A stretch of DNA of 64,000 bases from Coniferiporia sulphurascens (GCA_002794785.1 NBBA01000003.1:744001-808000); one strand, 5' to 3'; shown: positions 21,862-35,600, numbered from the stretch's first letter. Notes: generated by a model from the sequence alone, not told the origin. Numbers and translations: made by a program.

Positions 21862-22782
21862 ATGCGCAGAGATCGACCCTCCATTATCTCAAAACATGTA
21901 TCTTATATGGAGCCCGCTATAGCCGCGATTCACGATGCTTCCTGGCCACCTGCTGGTCTACCTGTGGAAGGGATTCGTAGGACGCCGTGGTTGCCGCGTC
22001 AAAAGAAACCCCCGCTCTCCTGGACAGGCATCCCAGAACTAGGTGGCTCTATATCACCGCGTAGTACAACCGCCACCATATCGGATAGTCAGGACACCAT
22101 GTCGTCACTGACCACAGACGATTTCTCGAGTAGACCATCTTGTACGTGGGCAGGATGCTTTGGGCGCGTTCAAACGGATAATATTTGATAAGTTGTGCTG
22201 ACTTATTTGTCAATCACAGCTCGCTATTCTGGCCATAACTCAGCTGTCTATGCTCGCCTTTCACACGAATCTATCACTTCTCAGGTTCACGCGTTACTCG
22301 ATGCGAGTTGTACTTCTCTCATCTGGGACGTTCGTCAGGAACCTAAACTACTCCATACATCTGATTCTGCTTCACGCTTCTACGGACCCAACACGCTCTC
22401 CTTTCCTCTGACCTCTACGGGAGCCGGACATGTCCGCATCATAAGTCCCGACTGCCCGTGGACAATCGAGCTTGGTCCAAAATCGCGGGCCATTACCGCG
22501 AGTGAAGCGCTTCATGCTCTCTACGAATTATTTAGCAAAGATCTCGATGATACCGTATGGAATCTCGCGGACGAAAACTCGAAGGCAACTATTGAGCGTG
22601 CTCGGAGAAGGAGGACGGACACTGAAGAAAGACTAAAGAACGTAGACTGGCTGGGGAAGCGCTACATGTTTAAAGGATTCTATCGTGACGAAAACTACAC
22701 TCGGCAACATTTACAACCAGGGGCTCCTTTTATTCCCGAAACTTTTTTGGTGACCTTTGCTAGAGCTCGAAATGATCCTTGA
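21862..22782 (+). CDS. DUF6699 domain protein (copy 4, divergent)
   Basis: Exons 21862-22141 and 22220-22782 give 280 residues. The donor T|GTACGT is again phase 1, intron 78 nt. The domain reads VHALLDASC, LIWDVRQEP, HVRIISPDCPWTIEL, SEALHALYELFSKDL, TVW, NVDWLGKRYMFKGFY, ETFLVTFA. It is less similar to the other copies than they are to each other; GDVW is replaced by SEAL. It starts 225 bp after the LYAR stop on the same strand. Confidence 0.82.
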
Positions 22783-24256
22783 TCTCTAAACGCTCCTGTG
22801 TCTAGTCTTCTCGTTCCCATGTCTTCAGATTATGCATTTTTCTCTCCCTCTCTCTTCCCTCGCTCGCACGAATCAGAATTTAAGAGCCTCTGAGAATGAC
22901 GTCAAATGGACGCACGACTTTATTAGCTATGACCTTCAATTGTACCTCCGTATACTGTAAATACATACTGGAGAATCCAGCTTGTTGGTTCAATCTAAAA
23001 GCCCTCTATATCCATTCTAGAATTTCCCGCCTGTCCTCTCAAACGTTTCTGCGCGCTGCCCGACTTTCGCCGCTTGCACTTCGAGAATGCATAGGGTATA
23101 AATGTCAAGTACGGCCACTATAAACACGTGCCATCGTCAGAAAACTTCTGAGTGTTTATTCCAATATCAATTATCAACGATCAGTGTTTGATAACATCGT
23201 GCTTATGGGCTTTGTTCGGTCTGCGCCTTCGTGTCTGCATTATGTAGCGCTGACCTGACCACAGTTCCTTTTATTCTGGACTTTACGGCTGAACCCTCAC
23301 ACACGTACAATTCGTCAGTGCAATTACCGCTGACCTCCTATGCTAAATAATCTGACACAACCCACAACCTTATTCTTTTTGCTCAAAAATAACACGCGAA
23401 CGAAATCCACACTGTTCGTCTTGCCCTTGACTCAATCCATGTATAACACTGCATGTGCATTATCCGTCTGATGGGGAGTTGGGAGTCAAGGGATAGTAGA
23501 CGAACTCGGGTCTATCCAGGACAATTATATTCAGAAGGATTCATTTTTTGAGCATCAGGATAGACTTTCAAATATATGAACTGTATTCACCTTTTCAAGT
23601 TATTCGGAGCAAAAGGGATGTGAATACTCCTCGCGCCAGCTTTTTTTTACACTCATTCCGCACTTTATCTGTTCTACTCCCTCCTTCCGAGGCAAAGAAG
23701 TTCATCTTATGCGCGCTGACGATGGTCTAGACACTACCAATGTCTTCTCAGCTTTGTCCTGATATTGGCTGCGCACGTCCATTCTCTTCCGCGGTTGCAT
23801 GGTCGCTTAAATGAACTCGGACCCTTATTTTAAACCGTAATCATAACGGCATCAGCCACTAAATCAATACGTTCTGTTGAAAAATTTCTGATACGGATAC
23901 CAGGCTGTACAAGTGGAGCACTCGGAATTTCAGGGCTTTGGATATTTCTATCTAGGACTTTGCTACTTTCAATTTCTTCAGCATCATTTTTCTCACGGTT
24001 GTAAGTAGCGGCGCGAACTGAAAAATTTCCGTTTTGCAACTGCCGGGTCTCTGAGCTAGATCAATTGAGAAAAGGCTGTGGTAATCGTATTGGTGTGGCT
24101 CAGTGAAACATCCCCGGTGCTTGTAGCTGGTTTCCCGAAACGGAAGCAAATTGATATGATCTGCATATGTTCATAAGGTAATCTACTCCCACATTAACAC
24201 AAGTACTGACCGAATCGATCGCGTCCCCTACAACACCGTTGCGACGAACGGCCACC
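22783..24256. other. Intergenic, no gene seen
   Basis: AT-rich, only short frames. The last 100 bases are the presumed atg3 promoter and leader, ending in a good start context (GCCACCATGC). Confidence 0.5.
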
Positions 24257-25814
24257 ATGCACACCTTGCAGGTATGGGGAGAGTTACTGACATATAAATG
24301 GTACACATATTCTAACACTGCTGTGAACTTCTGGCAGAGAAACTACTGGGCGGTTCGCGACTACCTGAGTCCAGTGAGTCGCATAGACGCGTCGGCTATC
24401 GCGACAAACCCTGACGTTGAGGTATCAGGTGCTCAAAGAGAGCAAGTTCAAGGAGCATGGAAGAATCACACCTGGTACGAGGAGCCTCTCATCTCTAGTT
24501 CACTTCATCTCTGATAGACGCGTTCAGAGGAATTTGTGGCCGCAGGCGATTTCTTAACGTACAAGTTCCCTGTATGGACATGGTGAGCATAGCGCGCTCC
24601 TAGCCTCCTAACCACCGCCGACTGGTATAATCAACCTGGATTCGCTACAGGGAAAAGGGGGACGCGTCTAAAGCAAGAGACTACTTGCCATTGGACAGGC
24701 AATATCTGGTTACGCGCGGAGGTACGTTGTGAGCTCGCGTGGCGTTTGTCTCATGGTCCTAGGGTTGAACGCGCGGGTGACTGTTATTAGTTCCTTGTCT
24801 ACGCCGTGCAGCGTCTCTTGCATATACCGATGCAGACGAGGACGCTGAACGTCTTCTTTCGTTCTCTGATTCGGCTGCGCCCGCTGATGGCGATGAATGG
24901 GTTGAGACACATGCTGGCCGTAAGGCCTCGCACCATGCTAGCGCCCCTGGCTTGATCGAAGACATCCCGGACCTCGACGATGGACCGACAGAGAGCGCTG
25001 CAAATGCTATGAGGAATATGACTTTATCGGAGGCGAAGGGCGCACATGCGGACGAAACGCCTGACTTGGATGAAATCCCCGATATGGAGGAAGAACTAGA
25101 AGGTGAGGAGGACGAGGCAACAGCGGCACCCCTGAAAGCCCCAGTCGGTAAAGGACTGGAGACGAAGTGAGATAGTTGCCGTTTTACCACAAGGCGATTT
25201 TATCGGCTGTCTAACAACAACTTTGTTGTGCAGTGAAACTGACGCTGCCGAGGGGGGTCTGCTCCGTGTTCGAACTTACGACGTTATGATTACATACGAC
25301 AAGTTCTACCAGACCCCGGCTATCTGGTTGCTTGGCTACGACGAGGTATTTATTGTTGTCTCAAGTTGTTGTGCGAAGTTAAACGACATCTTATAAATAG
25401 AATGGCACCCCCCTCAAACCCGCGCAAATTTTCCAAGACGTACCTGCCGATCATGCATTCAAAACAGTCACGATCGAGCCTTTCCTTCATTCTACAAGCC
25501 TCCAGGCTGCACTTGTCCATCCATGCAAGCACGCAAGTGTAATGAAAAAGATCATTGAGCGCATGAACGCGGGCGTTATAGAAGAACAGCGAAAACTCAG
25601 CGGAGGGCCTCCTGTGAGCGCGAAAGACAAAGAGGCTAAGAAAAAGTGGCTATTCCGACGCGCGAGCGGAAATAAGGATGACAAGGTGACGCCCAGCCCG
25701 GGAGAGGAGGAGGAGGTCGAGGGCATGAGGGTGGATTATTATTTGGTTGTCTTCTTGAAATTTATTGCGTCCATTGTTCCGACGATCGAGGTAGACTCGA
25801 CCACGTCTTTTTGA
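24257..25814 (+). CDS. atg3: Autophagy E2-like conjugating enzyme Atg3
   Basis: Eight exons (24257-24271, 24338-24373, 24429-24474, 24528-24582, 24651-24721, 24791-25166, 25234-25345, 25401-25814) give 374 residues with every phase consistent. Hallmarks in order: [61 protein letters not shown], an acidic variable region ([25 protein letters not shown]), [23 protein letters not shown], the catalytic [11 protein letters not shown] (Cys about residue 279) and the C-terminus [19 protein letters not shown]. Atg3 accepts Atg8 from Atg7 and transfers it to phosphatidylethanolamine at the phagophore. The first coding exon is only 15 nt. Confidence 0.96.
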
Positions 25815-26400
25815 TCAAGCACGGGTCCGTACTGCGGTTGACCAAGAGCACGGTGGAAGATCTCAAGGCCTAGATACCTTTTCGCACAGTCACAATGCGG
25901 AAACCCCGAAACATGTATACACCCATCAAATGTCTACTAGCTGTACAACTTATAAATGTATGCTCACTAACTAAACCTTTACGAACACGGGTTGGGCCTC
26001 TTTGCAATGATGTATATTGGAACCTGGCGGCATTGGTGGTGATTTTACCTCCTTCCGTCGTGCCACGGTTGCAAGGCAAATACATGTGCCGTTGGCCTTC
26101 GCCGCCTGGAGTGTATGCGACATTTATACACGATTGGAATTCCTGAATCCGAATATAATATCTTTAGGTATCAATTTTACAATAAGTCCTTGGAGTTGAA
26201 AGTGGGCATTTGCCATGATAGTCTGCTTTGAAGCTTTGGGCTTCCGATTCCTGATTAATACCGCTGATTGTTGAAACCCAGAAACGACATGGTATGTAAT
26301 CGGTGTTGGCTTTGTAATAGACGACGCCAGTTCCCACGATTATTTTATGACTGACGATACACATCTATAACTAATGAATACAAATCCACTCGAGGCCGCC
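25815..26400. other. Intergenic, no gene seen
   Basis: Holds the atg3 3' flank and the PIG-U promoter. No conserved frame. Confidence 0.5.
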
Positions 26401-28057
26401 ATGACGAGCGCAATCCCTCTCGCAGTCACTGGCCGATTCCTACTTTCACTCACGTCCATACATGAGGTCCTCAAGCATGATCATCTTCTTTCTTCTCCTT
26501 TGACTTCTTATTCTCGGTGTGCGCCGTTCAGCAATACAACAATCCCGCTTGCCTAACCGCACGTTTACCTTACTTCAGTGCAAGAGGGCATTTTCCTTCA
26601 CCAGCGTGGCGTTGATCCGTACTCCGGGGGGTTGTTCTATCATGTACGCACCAGATCTGTCGTGTATGTTCTCGGAGACCAATTTTTCTTCCAGTCGCCG
26701 CTTCTTCTAACGCTCTTTTCAACTGTGTTACCACTGACCGCGACGACTGCGCGTGTCATATGGGCAGCGTGCGACGCGTTATCTGCATATTTCTTGGTTC
26801 AAATATGGAGATCAAGGTCGAAGATAACTGGAGGAGGGAGGGAGAGCATGGTCGTCGGCGCGTAAGCAAATGCAAAATTCGACCCAGGTTTGGTTCCGAC
26901 ATGATGATTCCTCTTACAGATTTCTTCTTAATCCCTACCTTTTCCTGTCTTCGCTGGCTCTATCTACGTCAACGATAGAGAACACAGCTTACTTGGCCTC
27001 CGTATTTTTTGCGTGCACAAGTAAGAACCATCCTTCTATTTATGGCTATTGCTAAGTCTCGAAAAAGAGAAAAGGGGACCTTGTTTGCTGGCTCTTGCTT
27101 TCATGACGCACTTATCCCTACCTGGTATCCTCTTGGGGCCTCCCCTCATACTCCTCCTCCTTGGTAATCCAAGTTCTTCATTAGCATCGCCGAAGCATAT
27201 TTCTGCAAGTCCGTTGCAAACTCTGAAATTAGCTGGGGAGTTCCTACTATACATAGTAGCGTTGTCGTTTGCATCGAGTTTAGCCACAGGCGGCTGGAGC
27301 TGGGTGTTTAAGACTTGGGGAACTGGGTAAGTAGTATGCACTCAAATGGATGAGCCAATACCTGAATGAAAGTCGTTTCCTGGACAGGCTCCTGCTCCCT
27401 GATTTGACGCCTAACCCTGGCTTGTGGTGGTATTTCTTCACCGAAATCTTTGATCATTTTCGGCCTTTCTTCCTCATGGTTTTCTCTGTACGTATTTTAA
27501 CTGTAATCTCCAGGCAGGACAATAAAGTATACTCTTCTCAGGTGCATCTGCTGATCTACGTAGCACCCGTTTGCATAAAATTCCAGTGGGTATTTGCTCA
27601 TTTCCGTCTTGATAGATGGTTAATTTGTTACGTCGCAGACATGACCCTCTGTATGCAACATGTATACTACAGGGCATCTTGGCCATTTTTAAGCCATACC
27701 CCACTATGGCGGACTCCGGGCTATTCCTGAGCATGATATCTTTATTTCCAGAAGTATATGAACGTGAGAGCTCATTTTTTTCACGTGTCGCCAAACATTC
27801 ACCGATAATTTGTAACCGTCCTTGGCGCAGACTTCCGACACCCCATAGTCACAAGTTTGCTTCACTTGCATGCGGGGTTGCTTCTTCCGCTCTTCCACAG
27901 CCTGTGGCTTGGACAGGGAACGGGGAACGCAAACTTTTTCTACGCATCAACCCTTGTCTTTGGAATGGCGAATGGTGCTGCTGTTGTGGATTGTATATTT
28001 GCTGGCTTGCGTATCGCGTTTCCTGTTTTCAAGGACCACGAGGTTGTACAAGAATAG
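26401..28057 (+). CDS. GAB1: GPI transamidase subunit PIG-U (Gab1/Cdc91)
   Basis: Nine exons (26401-26518, 26579-26643, 26695-26861, 26920-27001, 27070-27326, 27388-27487, 27542-27585, 27639-27763, 27831-28057) give 394 residues, close to the usual family length. Conserved blocks: SSPLTSYSRLQEGIFL, RGVDPYSGG, FLLNPYLFL, PDLTPNPGLWWYFFTEIFDHFRPFF, IYVAPVCIK, PLYATCILQGILAIFKPYPTMAD, NANFFYASTLVF. The protein is a multi-pass ER membrane subunit of the complex that attaches GPI anchors to protein C-termini. The boundary between exons 4 and 5 (acceptor AAAGAG at 27069) is the weakest; it was chosen for frame and alignment. Confidence 0.93.
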
Positions 28058-28371
28058 AAACAGTTTATTGCAGTATATTAGTTTATTTGGATGTTTTCCC
28101 CTCCCTTCTACTATGGAGTATTTCTACATTTTATCCTTTCGTGCAAGGTGGGCCTGTCGATATCCAGGTGCCAGGAGGATTGAGTATAGTCACGATCTTA
28201 ATGAACAATGCGGCACAGGCTAGACCGAGCCAAGCCGATCCAGTCAGCGCAACCATATGCCGATGCAGATACAGTAATTATAATGCCAACCAGAGCCTAG
28301 CAGTGGTTGTCCAAGCAAGTCTGCCGGCGAATGGGTGTTGATATTGTGCGTTTCATCCTGCCAGAGACGCT

Positions 28372-29170
28372 TTAATTCGCTCTGAAATAACGGCCGAAGC
28401 CTTGAGTGAGAAGCTCACCCCCCGGCGTCGCTTTTACGCGACTTGATATCATCGCGTGGATATTTGCATTAATCTCAGGGAGGGAGATACGAAAGACACC
28501 ACGTTCGCCTGAGAGAGTATAGGCTGCGCCATTCGTGTCTGGCGTACCATCCGCCGCGGCCAGAAACATTGCATCAGCAGCGCGCGGCACGAGGACCATG
28601 GGAATTCCGGTTATGAAGAGATCAAATGCGTCAAGAAGAATAAGGATGTCTGAGAGGTAGGCTTAATAACTGTCAGTTTGGTTCGTTGAGAAGCGACGAC
28701 AGACCAGCAACCCAGAAATATACACCCGTCATACGGAGGCCCTTCGCTTTGAGGCCGTGTATTAAACAGCCCCAAAGACCAAGTACAGCTTGTTTTGAAG
28801 AAGAGTAAGCGAAGGCTTCATGGAGGCTCATTATGGAGACTTTGGAAATGGTCAGAGATTAACTTTGGTACATGTATATGCAAAGGCTCACCATGTGTAG
28901 AGCCAAAAAAAAAAAACATGCAATTTTAGCGACCCAACTCTAAAAAAACCCCGTATGATAGTGAAGTGCGAACTGGGTTGCCATATTAAATTAGTGTGGA
29001 GAAAATAACCAACGTGAGCCAATAGAGTCACTGTACATTACGTTGACGAGATCCACTTCCATCGTCGTTCCATTGAAATCCGCGACAGTCAAGCTTGACG
29101 TTTGAAAGAACTGCTTAACCTCATTGACTCCTGCATTCGCAACCCTCGCAGGCCTAGGTACTTACCTGTA
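28372..29170 (-). pseudogene. Decayed short-chain dehydrogenase copy
   Basis: Read on the minus strand, this segment matches the intact SDR at 36479-37911 piece by piece: ANAGVNEV and a 40-residue block at about 29150-29035, GS then an intron at the same position and phase as in the intact gene, AYSSSKQAVLG (the YxxxK motif kept, about 28820) and a C-terminal block IPMVLVPRAAD, DTNGAAYTLSGERGVFRI down to the stop at 28372. Upstream, near 29260-29200, the block corresponding to LALSKFGRVDVV carries an extra base and stop codons. The nucleotide-binding N-terminus is not recognisable. It is an inverted, 5'-truncated and frameshifted paralog. Confidence 0.75.
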
Positions 29171-30213
29171 CATCGGATTTTACGGGCAAACGCGAAGTTA
29201 GCCGCTTAGCTGTTTATGCCAACGTTTACTTGGCCCAAAATCTTGACAGAGCTAGGTGAAAATGGGAAGTGAAGTTCTTAAAATCTACGCATGTTGTGGT
29301 AGACAATGAGGTGCAGTGGTGAAGTTGAGGCAAAGGTGGGTTATCAGCGTAAACCAATGTATTTCTAGGGCGAGACCAGCTCCCCTTATATACATGTTCC
29401 GTGGGCTAGTACTACTATAACTATCTAGCTCCTATATCGTATGGCGTTATCGTTGCGTTATTGTTCACTTAGTAAGGTGGTTGATCTTATGACCACGTAC
29501 TATTTTTATATTGTTTGTTTATATTTATTTAATAGAAGTCCTTACATATTGTATAAGTGCATTGCGAGATTGAGGAATAATGTCCCCCGTCAGTGTAAAA
29601 TTATGAACGGAGGAAGCAGCGTAAAAATAGAAGTGCAAATCTCCGGCCAATATTTCTCCCACGGTCTGTTTCAGAGCCGAAATATCTATGTTTGACCAAG
29701 TTCGCCCTGAAGATAAGTGCAAGAGTATCCGCAGCGCGGCTTTAGACGTGACCCACCCTCATCTTGTAAAAATAAGAGCCTTTTCCTTCCCTATTCCTCT
29801 GGCTCCACTTGCAGAAACTCGGAGGCGATGAGACTCATGGACTGCCACGTTGACGCTAACGAGTCAGTTTTACCGACAACGATGATTGTCTGCCCTCTGA
29901 TTGTTATCAAAAATTCGTACAAACCTTCATCGGAGACATTACAACGCATAATTGCTGGCACTTAAACCGGATGACTATGACTCGGATGCGCGTTGTTTGT
30001 GGATATTGATATCATTGATGCGCGCTGGGTCACGGGATCGTTTGACTAGATCCTCTCGGCTAGGATCAATCTATTATACGCCCCGGGGCCACCCCCACCG
30101 CAGAGTCTGTGTGCATCTCAGGGTTTCGTAACAACTACTCTTGCTTTCGTTCCACTAGCTGTCATCCTGATAAATCTCCTTGGTCTCCGCCTCCTGGACG
30201 GCTGCGGACGGCA
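29171..30213. other. Intergenic
   Basis: The first 100-150 bases may contain more of the decayed SDR. The remainder has no conserved frame. Confidence 0.45.
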
Positions 30214-32356
30214 ATGTCTTCAGAGAATGCATTCCACAGAGTGCCCCCGGAAATTTGGGTATGTGTCGTCACTCGTCTCTGTCTGTGCTTTGCTCAAGCT
30301 GGTTATCATGATACGAAACTGTAATCACTAGATTAAAGTGGCGTTGTCAGTAAGTAAATGACTTGCTTATGGCAGTTTCTGCTCGCTCAATCTTTGTCAG
30401 CTTGGCCGACGAGAACTAGCTGCACTTGCATTGGTTTCAAAACATACTTATCCTATTGCCAACCCCCTGCTATACAAGAGTCTTGAAGTATCGTTCTGCA
30501 AGTGCTCCCAACCATATTACGATGCACTAGCTCGCACCATTGTCGGTTTCCCGGAGCTTGCCGCCCTGGTATCAGCCCTCATCATCGATATGAAGGTTCC
30601 TTGCCAGGTAAAAACAGCCCCCTCCGCAAAGGACTTGAAATCGACAAGCGGGTGGAAAAGATATCTTCAGACTCCCCTTCACATGCTGCAAGGGTACGCA
30701 CAAGTTGGACAGACCAGGACTGAGGAACCGAGACCGTGGGGTTATGTGGAATGGAATAGAGAAGCCATTAAAACCTTGCGAGAATCGCAGCTTTTTGAAA
30801 CTCTTGCTTGCTTAACTTCCCTCAAGAAAATATCTGTCAGTACGGCTTTCGGCTTCTGCCATCGACTTTATAACATAATAATGACAGGTAATTCTGGGGC
30901 ATTCCGGACATGATCCAGAGCTTCTGTCATCTTTGTTGAGAGTGTTTTCAGAAGATGTCCTTTTCAACACCCACCACCTGAGGATTTATGACGCTTCTAT
31001 AGTCAAGTCACCGCCCTTGGAATTATTATCCCAGCTGCACAGTCTCGAACTTGGATTCGTCGACGCTGAGGATTCCGTACTATGTGGCATCATTTCGCAG
31101 AATGCGGGGTCTCTCGAAGAGCTTCGGATTAGGTGGATTGTGGGAACATCACGAACTCGGTTATTTTCAAGCTACTCTGGTCCTGTCCTTGATAAGCTGC
31201 GCGTCTTCGTCTCTCATGGTCCATACCCAAGTTCGGCGGATGGCCTAAAAAGGATGTTGGGAGACGGACGGGCCCTCGAAGAAATCGAGCTGGAGTCACT
31301 TTCGCGTCTTTCAGTGATTGAATGGGCCCAGGTGCTCATCACATTCGGAGGCAATGACGCACATAAAGCACGGAAAATGCGCACCGCAAGGTTCGGAGCT
31401 GTATCCGGTCACCAGGATTTTTGGGACTCTGTAGCGCATCTCCTTTGTCACCGCGGGGATCTTCTCGAATCCATCTACATCAATGGGTGTCCGAGGGGCG
31501 AAAGTGGCTCTTTTCCGTCCGCTCTTCTTGACTACTTCCTCGGGCACCGCCAGCAGAGCCTCTCCAATTTAGTCATACTCTGGAAAAATGGTGTCGGGTT
31601 ACCTCCCCAGTTGCCTCCAGCACTAGGGTTATTTTCGCCTTCGTTAAAGTTGCTCCATGTGTCTTTGCTTTTCCCCTCTAGTGGCATGGACAGTCTTTCG
31701 TCCATGTTAGCTCCTTTCACTAAGCTGCGAAGGCTACACTTGGTATTCTATAAACATACGAATACAGACGTCGAATTGCTTTCGACGCAAGTGAAAAACG
31801 TGAGCGAAGATTTCCAGCAGAGGGGACCGCTATTCCAGGAATTTCTCAAAAGTGCTGTAGCGAATCACCCCGACTTGGGGGATGTGAGCTGGAGCGTTTA
31901 CGACGAAGGACCTAAGATATACGTGGAGGTATTTCTTTTATAACTTTGAAACTCTGTAGTTACTTTACTCAACCGGGTGGTCCATTCTTCCTGCAGATCA
32001 TACGCGAATCCCCTTTCTCCGAAACAGACGAAGCATTAACTCTAGGGGACAACTCTGGGGAATCCCAGGTACGCTCCTTGGCAGCCTTAAACTGAGTTGC
32101 TGAAAAGTGACATACCGTTTAATGCATGGCATACTTACAGAAAAGCGCGACTGCTGGGTACAGCCTCAAAGACCTAGGAAAGGAGTATCATAAATACGAT
32201 AATCCTGACACACTTCCTTATCATTGCTCTGTCGGATCCAAGAAGGTTCTTCTCAGTCAGGAGCCCGGTTGGCGCGAAGAGATGGGAGATCCATTCCTTG
32301 AAACCCGTCGTGTTTGTCGGTACGCTAATTTCAGCGCTGCTGGGACAGCGTCATGA
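30214..32356 (+). CDS. F-box / leucine-rich-repeat-like protein
   Basis: Model: 30214-30258, 30401-30835, 30888-31928, 31997-32068, 32141-32356, about 602 residues with phases consistent. The N-terminus (FHRVPPEIW, then LGRRELAALALVSKHTYPIANPLLYKSLEVS) is the F-box-like start seen in many Agaricomycete proteins. The body has irregular leucine-rich repeats (LSQLHSLELGFV, GSLEELRIRW, SLKLLHVSLLF, TKLRRLHLVFY). Such proteins usually present substrates to SCF ubiquitin ligases; the substrate is unknown. The first intron boundary is uncertain, because conserved-looking sequence also precedes 30401 (SLNLCQ). The last exon is less certain, and a stop near 32095 would end the protein earlier. Confidence 0.65.
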
Positions 32357-32678
32357 CGAAGTAAGGCTTAGTTTACACTGCGGTTGTATAAGGGAAATAC
32401 AGTAAATTGCCCGGGGCCGGACTCGCCGATTCATGTTAGAGCGTCGAGATTTTACTATTAGTATAGTCCGGGTCGCGACAATTATGCCCGGTGTCATACT
32501 GCGTAGTTGCGCTCCGACGATATCAACATTTGTGCATCACGATGGTAAATCTGCTCAAGTGACCTTTATCTCATAAGACAGCGAATTACTTCTGGTTCCC
32601 ACCTGTCTCTCGAGTTCGCGGACATTACTTAAAATATCTACATAAATAAGTTACGGAAGGGAAAGGAATAAATTACAT

Positions 32679-35600
32679 CTATCGTCTAAACGTACGACTC
32701 CACCATGAAAGCACGGAATTAAGCGTTGAAGTCGTCGACGTCCGCGTTTCCTCGATCAAGTCATCTAATCCAGCACGGGTGCCCCAAGAGGGGCTAGTGG
32801 GTTGTTCAGCTACAATTGATCGGAGAACGTCCTTCACTGTCACCAGACCAACGAGTTTCCCGTGCTGCTCTACGAGTATGACTCTTGGCCTGTATCACTC
32901 AAGTCAGTCGGGCATCACATGAAATTGGACGAAGGATTTGAACAAACCCCATGCGCTTGAACAATTGCATGACAATCTCAAGAGGTAATTGAGGAGATAC
33001 AGTCAGGGGTGTCTGTAGACATGCAGGATTTTTTTGGTAAGCCGGCTCGTGCAGACTTGACGATGTGACCCACCTGGTTGACCCACGGCCATAGCTCTAA
33101 GATCTCCGAAGAGGCCGTTTCACGAATTATGCTCGTGAAAGCTTCATCATCGACAGCAATGGCAGGTCCTGTGGCCAAGTTGGCCATCTCTTCTCGATCA
33201 TGGTCGGTCGGTTCGGAGTAGAACGAACATGGCGTGCCAGCAGCCGTACCACGTGTCCTTCTTGCTTTGTCTATCGAATTAGCGCAATGTCAATAAATGA
33301 AATGAGGGCTAAACGGAGATTATGCGCGAACCAAGGACATAGCGCAGTTCGCTTCGCCCGATATACCCCAAGAGAAGACACCGATGGTCTGCGGATATGA
33401 TAGGGAAGCCTTTTACATTTGATTGCTGGAGTCTCTCCTCTGTCAAGCGGGGTTTTTTTCCAGCGGGAGCAAAAGAGATACAGAAACTTAGGAGACTCAC
33501 CAACTTCCTCGACGCATAGACCGGAAGCTGGTAGTGTTTGTAATTCTGTACGCATCACGCTAGAGACTAATACTTGCGCTTTAGCAACAAACGACAAGAA
33601 GTCCAACTGGGCTGACCATACCTGTGGTATGGAAGGCATAATCTTCTTTCTCCAGGAAGGGATACCCGTTGAAGCGTATCATCTCGTCTGCAATACCAAT
33701 AACCCCGAAGAAGTCGCCGACTGCTTTCGTAACCAATAATACAATCTGAGGACATTCATTTGAGGAAAGGTCTGATAAAAGGAGCGGAGGTAAATGGTCA
33801 CCATTGTCGGGAGAATGTAGGTCAAGGCTCCGGTTAACTCGAACATAATAACAACAACAGTAACAGTAATTCGCATTATGCCTCTGAAGAGTAGGTCAGA
33901 GATATTGACAAGAGGGGGCTAATCGTATTGAGCCTGTGTAGACCTACCCGAGAGCCGCGGCTGCACCGAGAAAGGCGTATGTTCCGGGAGTTATGCATGA
34001 AACGTCCGGTTGGCATACCGCGAAGATTCCTAAGTCGGGATATGCTCTGAAATGGGAAATAAGGATAAAGTGTCTTTCAAGCTGAGGTAGAACACTGACC
34101 GATTTATAGCCTTGACTATTATACCGACCATTCGCCCAAACGTAGCTCCGATGGCCATGGAAGGAATGAAAATGCCCGCAGGCACTTTGCAGCCATAGGA
34201 GATAATTACCAATCCAATGCGGAGTACGGTTGCTAAAAATAAGGAGCTCGCCATCTTCCACTGAACAGATGTCCTAGGGTCATGCAGACATTAAGCGAAC
34301 GTTAGAAACGCACAGAAAAAAGGGAACTTCGCGCAACCCTGACTCACTGACAAAGATTATCGATGTCTCCAGCAGCATCACATTCGTGAAACAATACAGC
34401 CAGACTCTCCGTCATGTCAATACGTAGAAATCGATTGAAATAACCAATCATGGCCGTGAGCGTTGCAAGGGTAACTGCCTCCGCGATGCCGTGGCTTGCA
34501 AGATGTTTCTTACGGAAAGCCGCAACCTGTAAGTTGAACTTAATCACCAAAGCTCCATATAGACCCTATTAATGACCAGGATCAGTTCCTTAGGACCTTT
34601 GCCTCGAACGTGAGCACTGACGCCGAAAATCCCAATAATGATGAAGAAAAAAATCTCGAAGAAGTGCCAGTCGCGATCGTAGGTGACCTGGAAAAGGACG
34701 AGTTTACCAGTCCTGAAGGGATTCATGGCCTAAAATGCATATTATTTTCCGTATCCAAAAAAATATGGCAAACATACAGATAGTGTGACAGTCGCGACCA
34801 ATGCACAGAAGAAACTCCGCCACATCGTTTTTATGCTGAACGTGTGGCTCATCTCCTAAAAGAATGACCGGTTTTATCAGCCTTGTCATTGTTCATCCTG
34901 AAGTCGATTTACCTCAATAGAGAACAACACGCCACCGATGGGTGCACCGAAGGCTACAGCAACTCCGGCCGCGCTGGCTGCAGTGATCATCTCGCGCATT
35001 TTTCCTGGTCACAAAGCGCATCAAACAGAGGGAAAGTATGACATTTGTTATACAGATCCCCACCTTGACTTCTAGCAAAGCTGCCAAAAAGTTGTGCTAC
35101 AACGTAACCGATACAACATGCGACATGGACAGACGGGCCCTCCTTCCCAACCGATAGACCAGAGGCGATTACAAGAGGCTGGGCGGTGTTAGAAAAGATA
35201 CATGGTCCATGGTGTAGAAAATACGCTCACCAAAGTCAGACTTTTTACGGCAAATGTCCATACTCCTAGGTAGCCCTTCATTATAAACCCGGCAAGAATA
35301 CATTTGATCTCCGATATCCCAGAACCTGCGGCGTATTTCGCAAATGATTTAACGAGGTGTGCCGAAATGAACGAAAACAGGCCCTGAAAAGTTGAGTAAA
35401 TCTTTGCAGAAGATTCGACATTATAGAAGGACCTTACAGCGAATATCACATAAATTATCCATCTCGCAAGTCCGACCGTGCTCCACGCATGCCACGAGTC
35501 GCACGCGTTCTCGTCCCCCTCAATCTCCCAGCAGCAGAATTGCTGATTCAACCACCATCCGTCTGAACAGTAGCCCATTTTAAGATCGGATAGCCACTCG

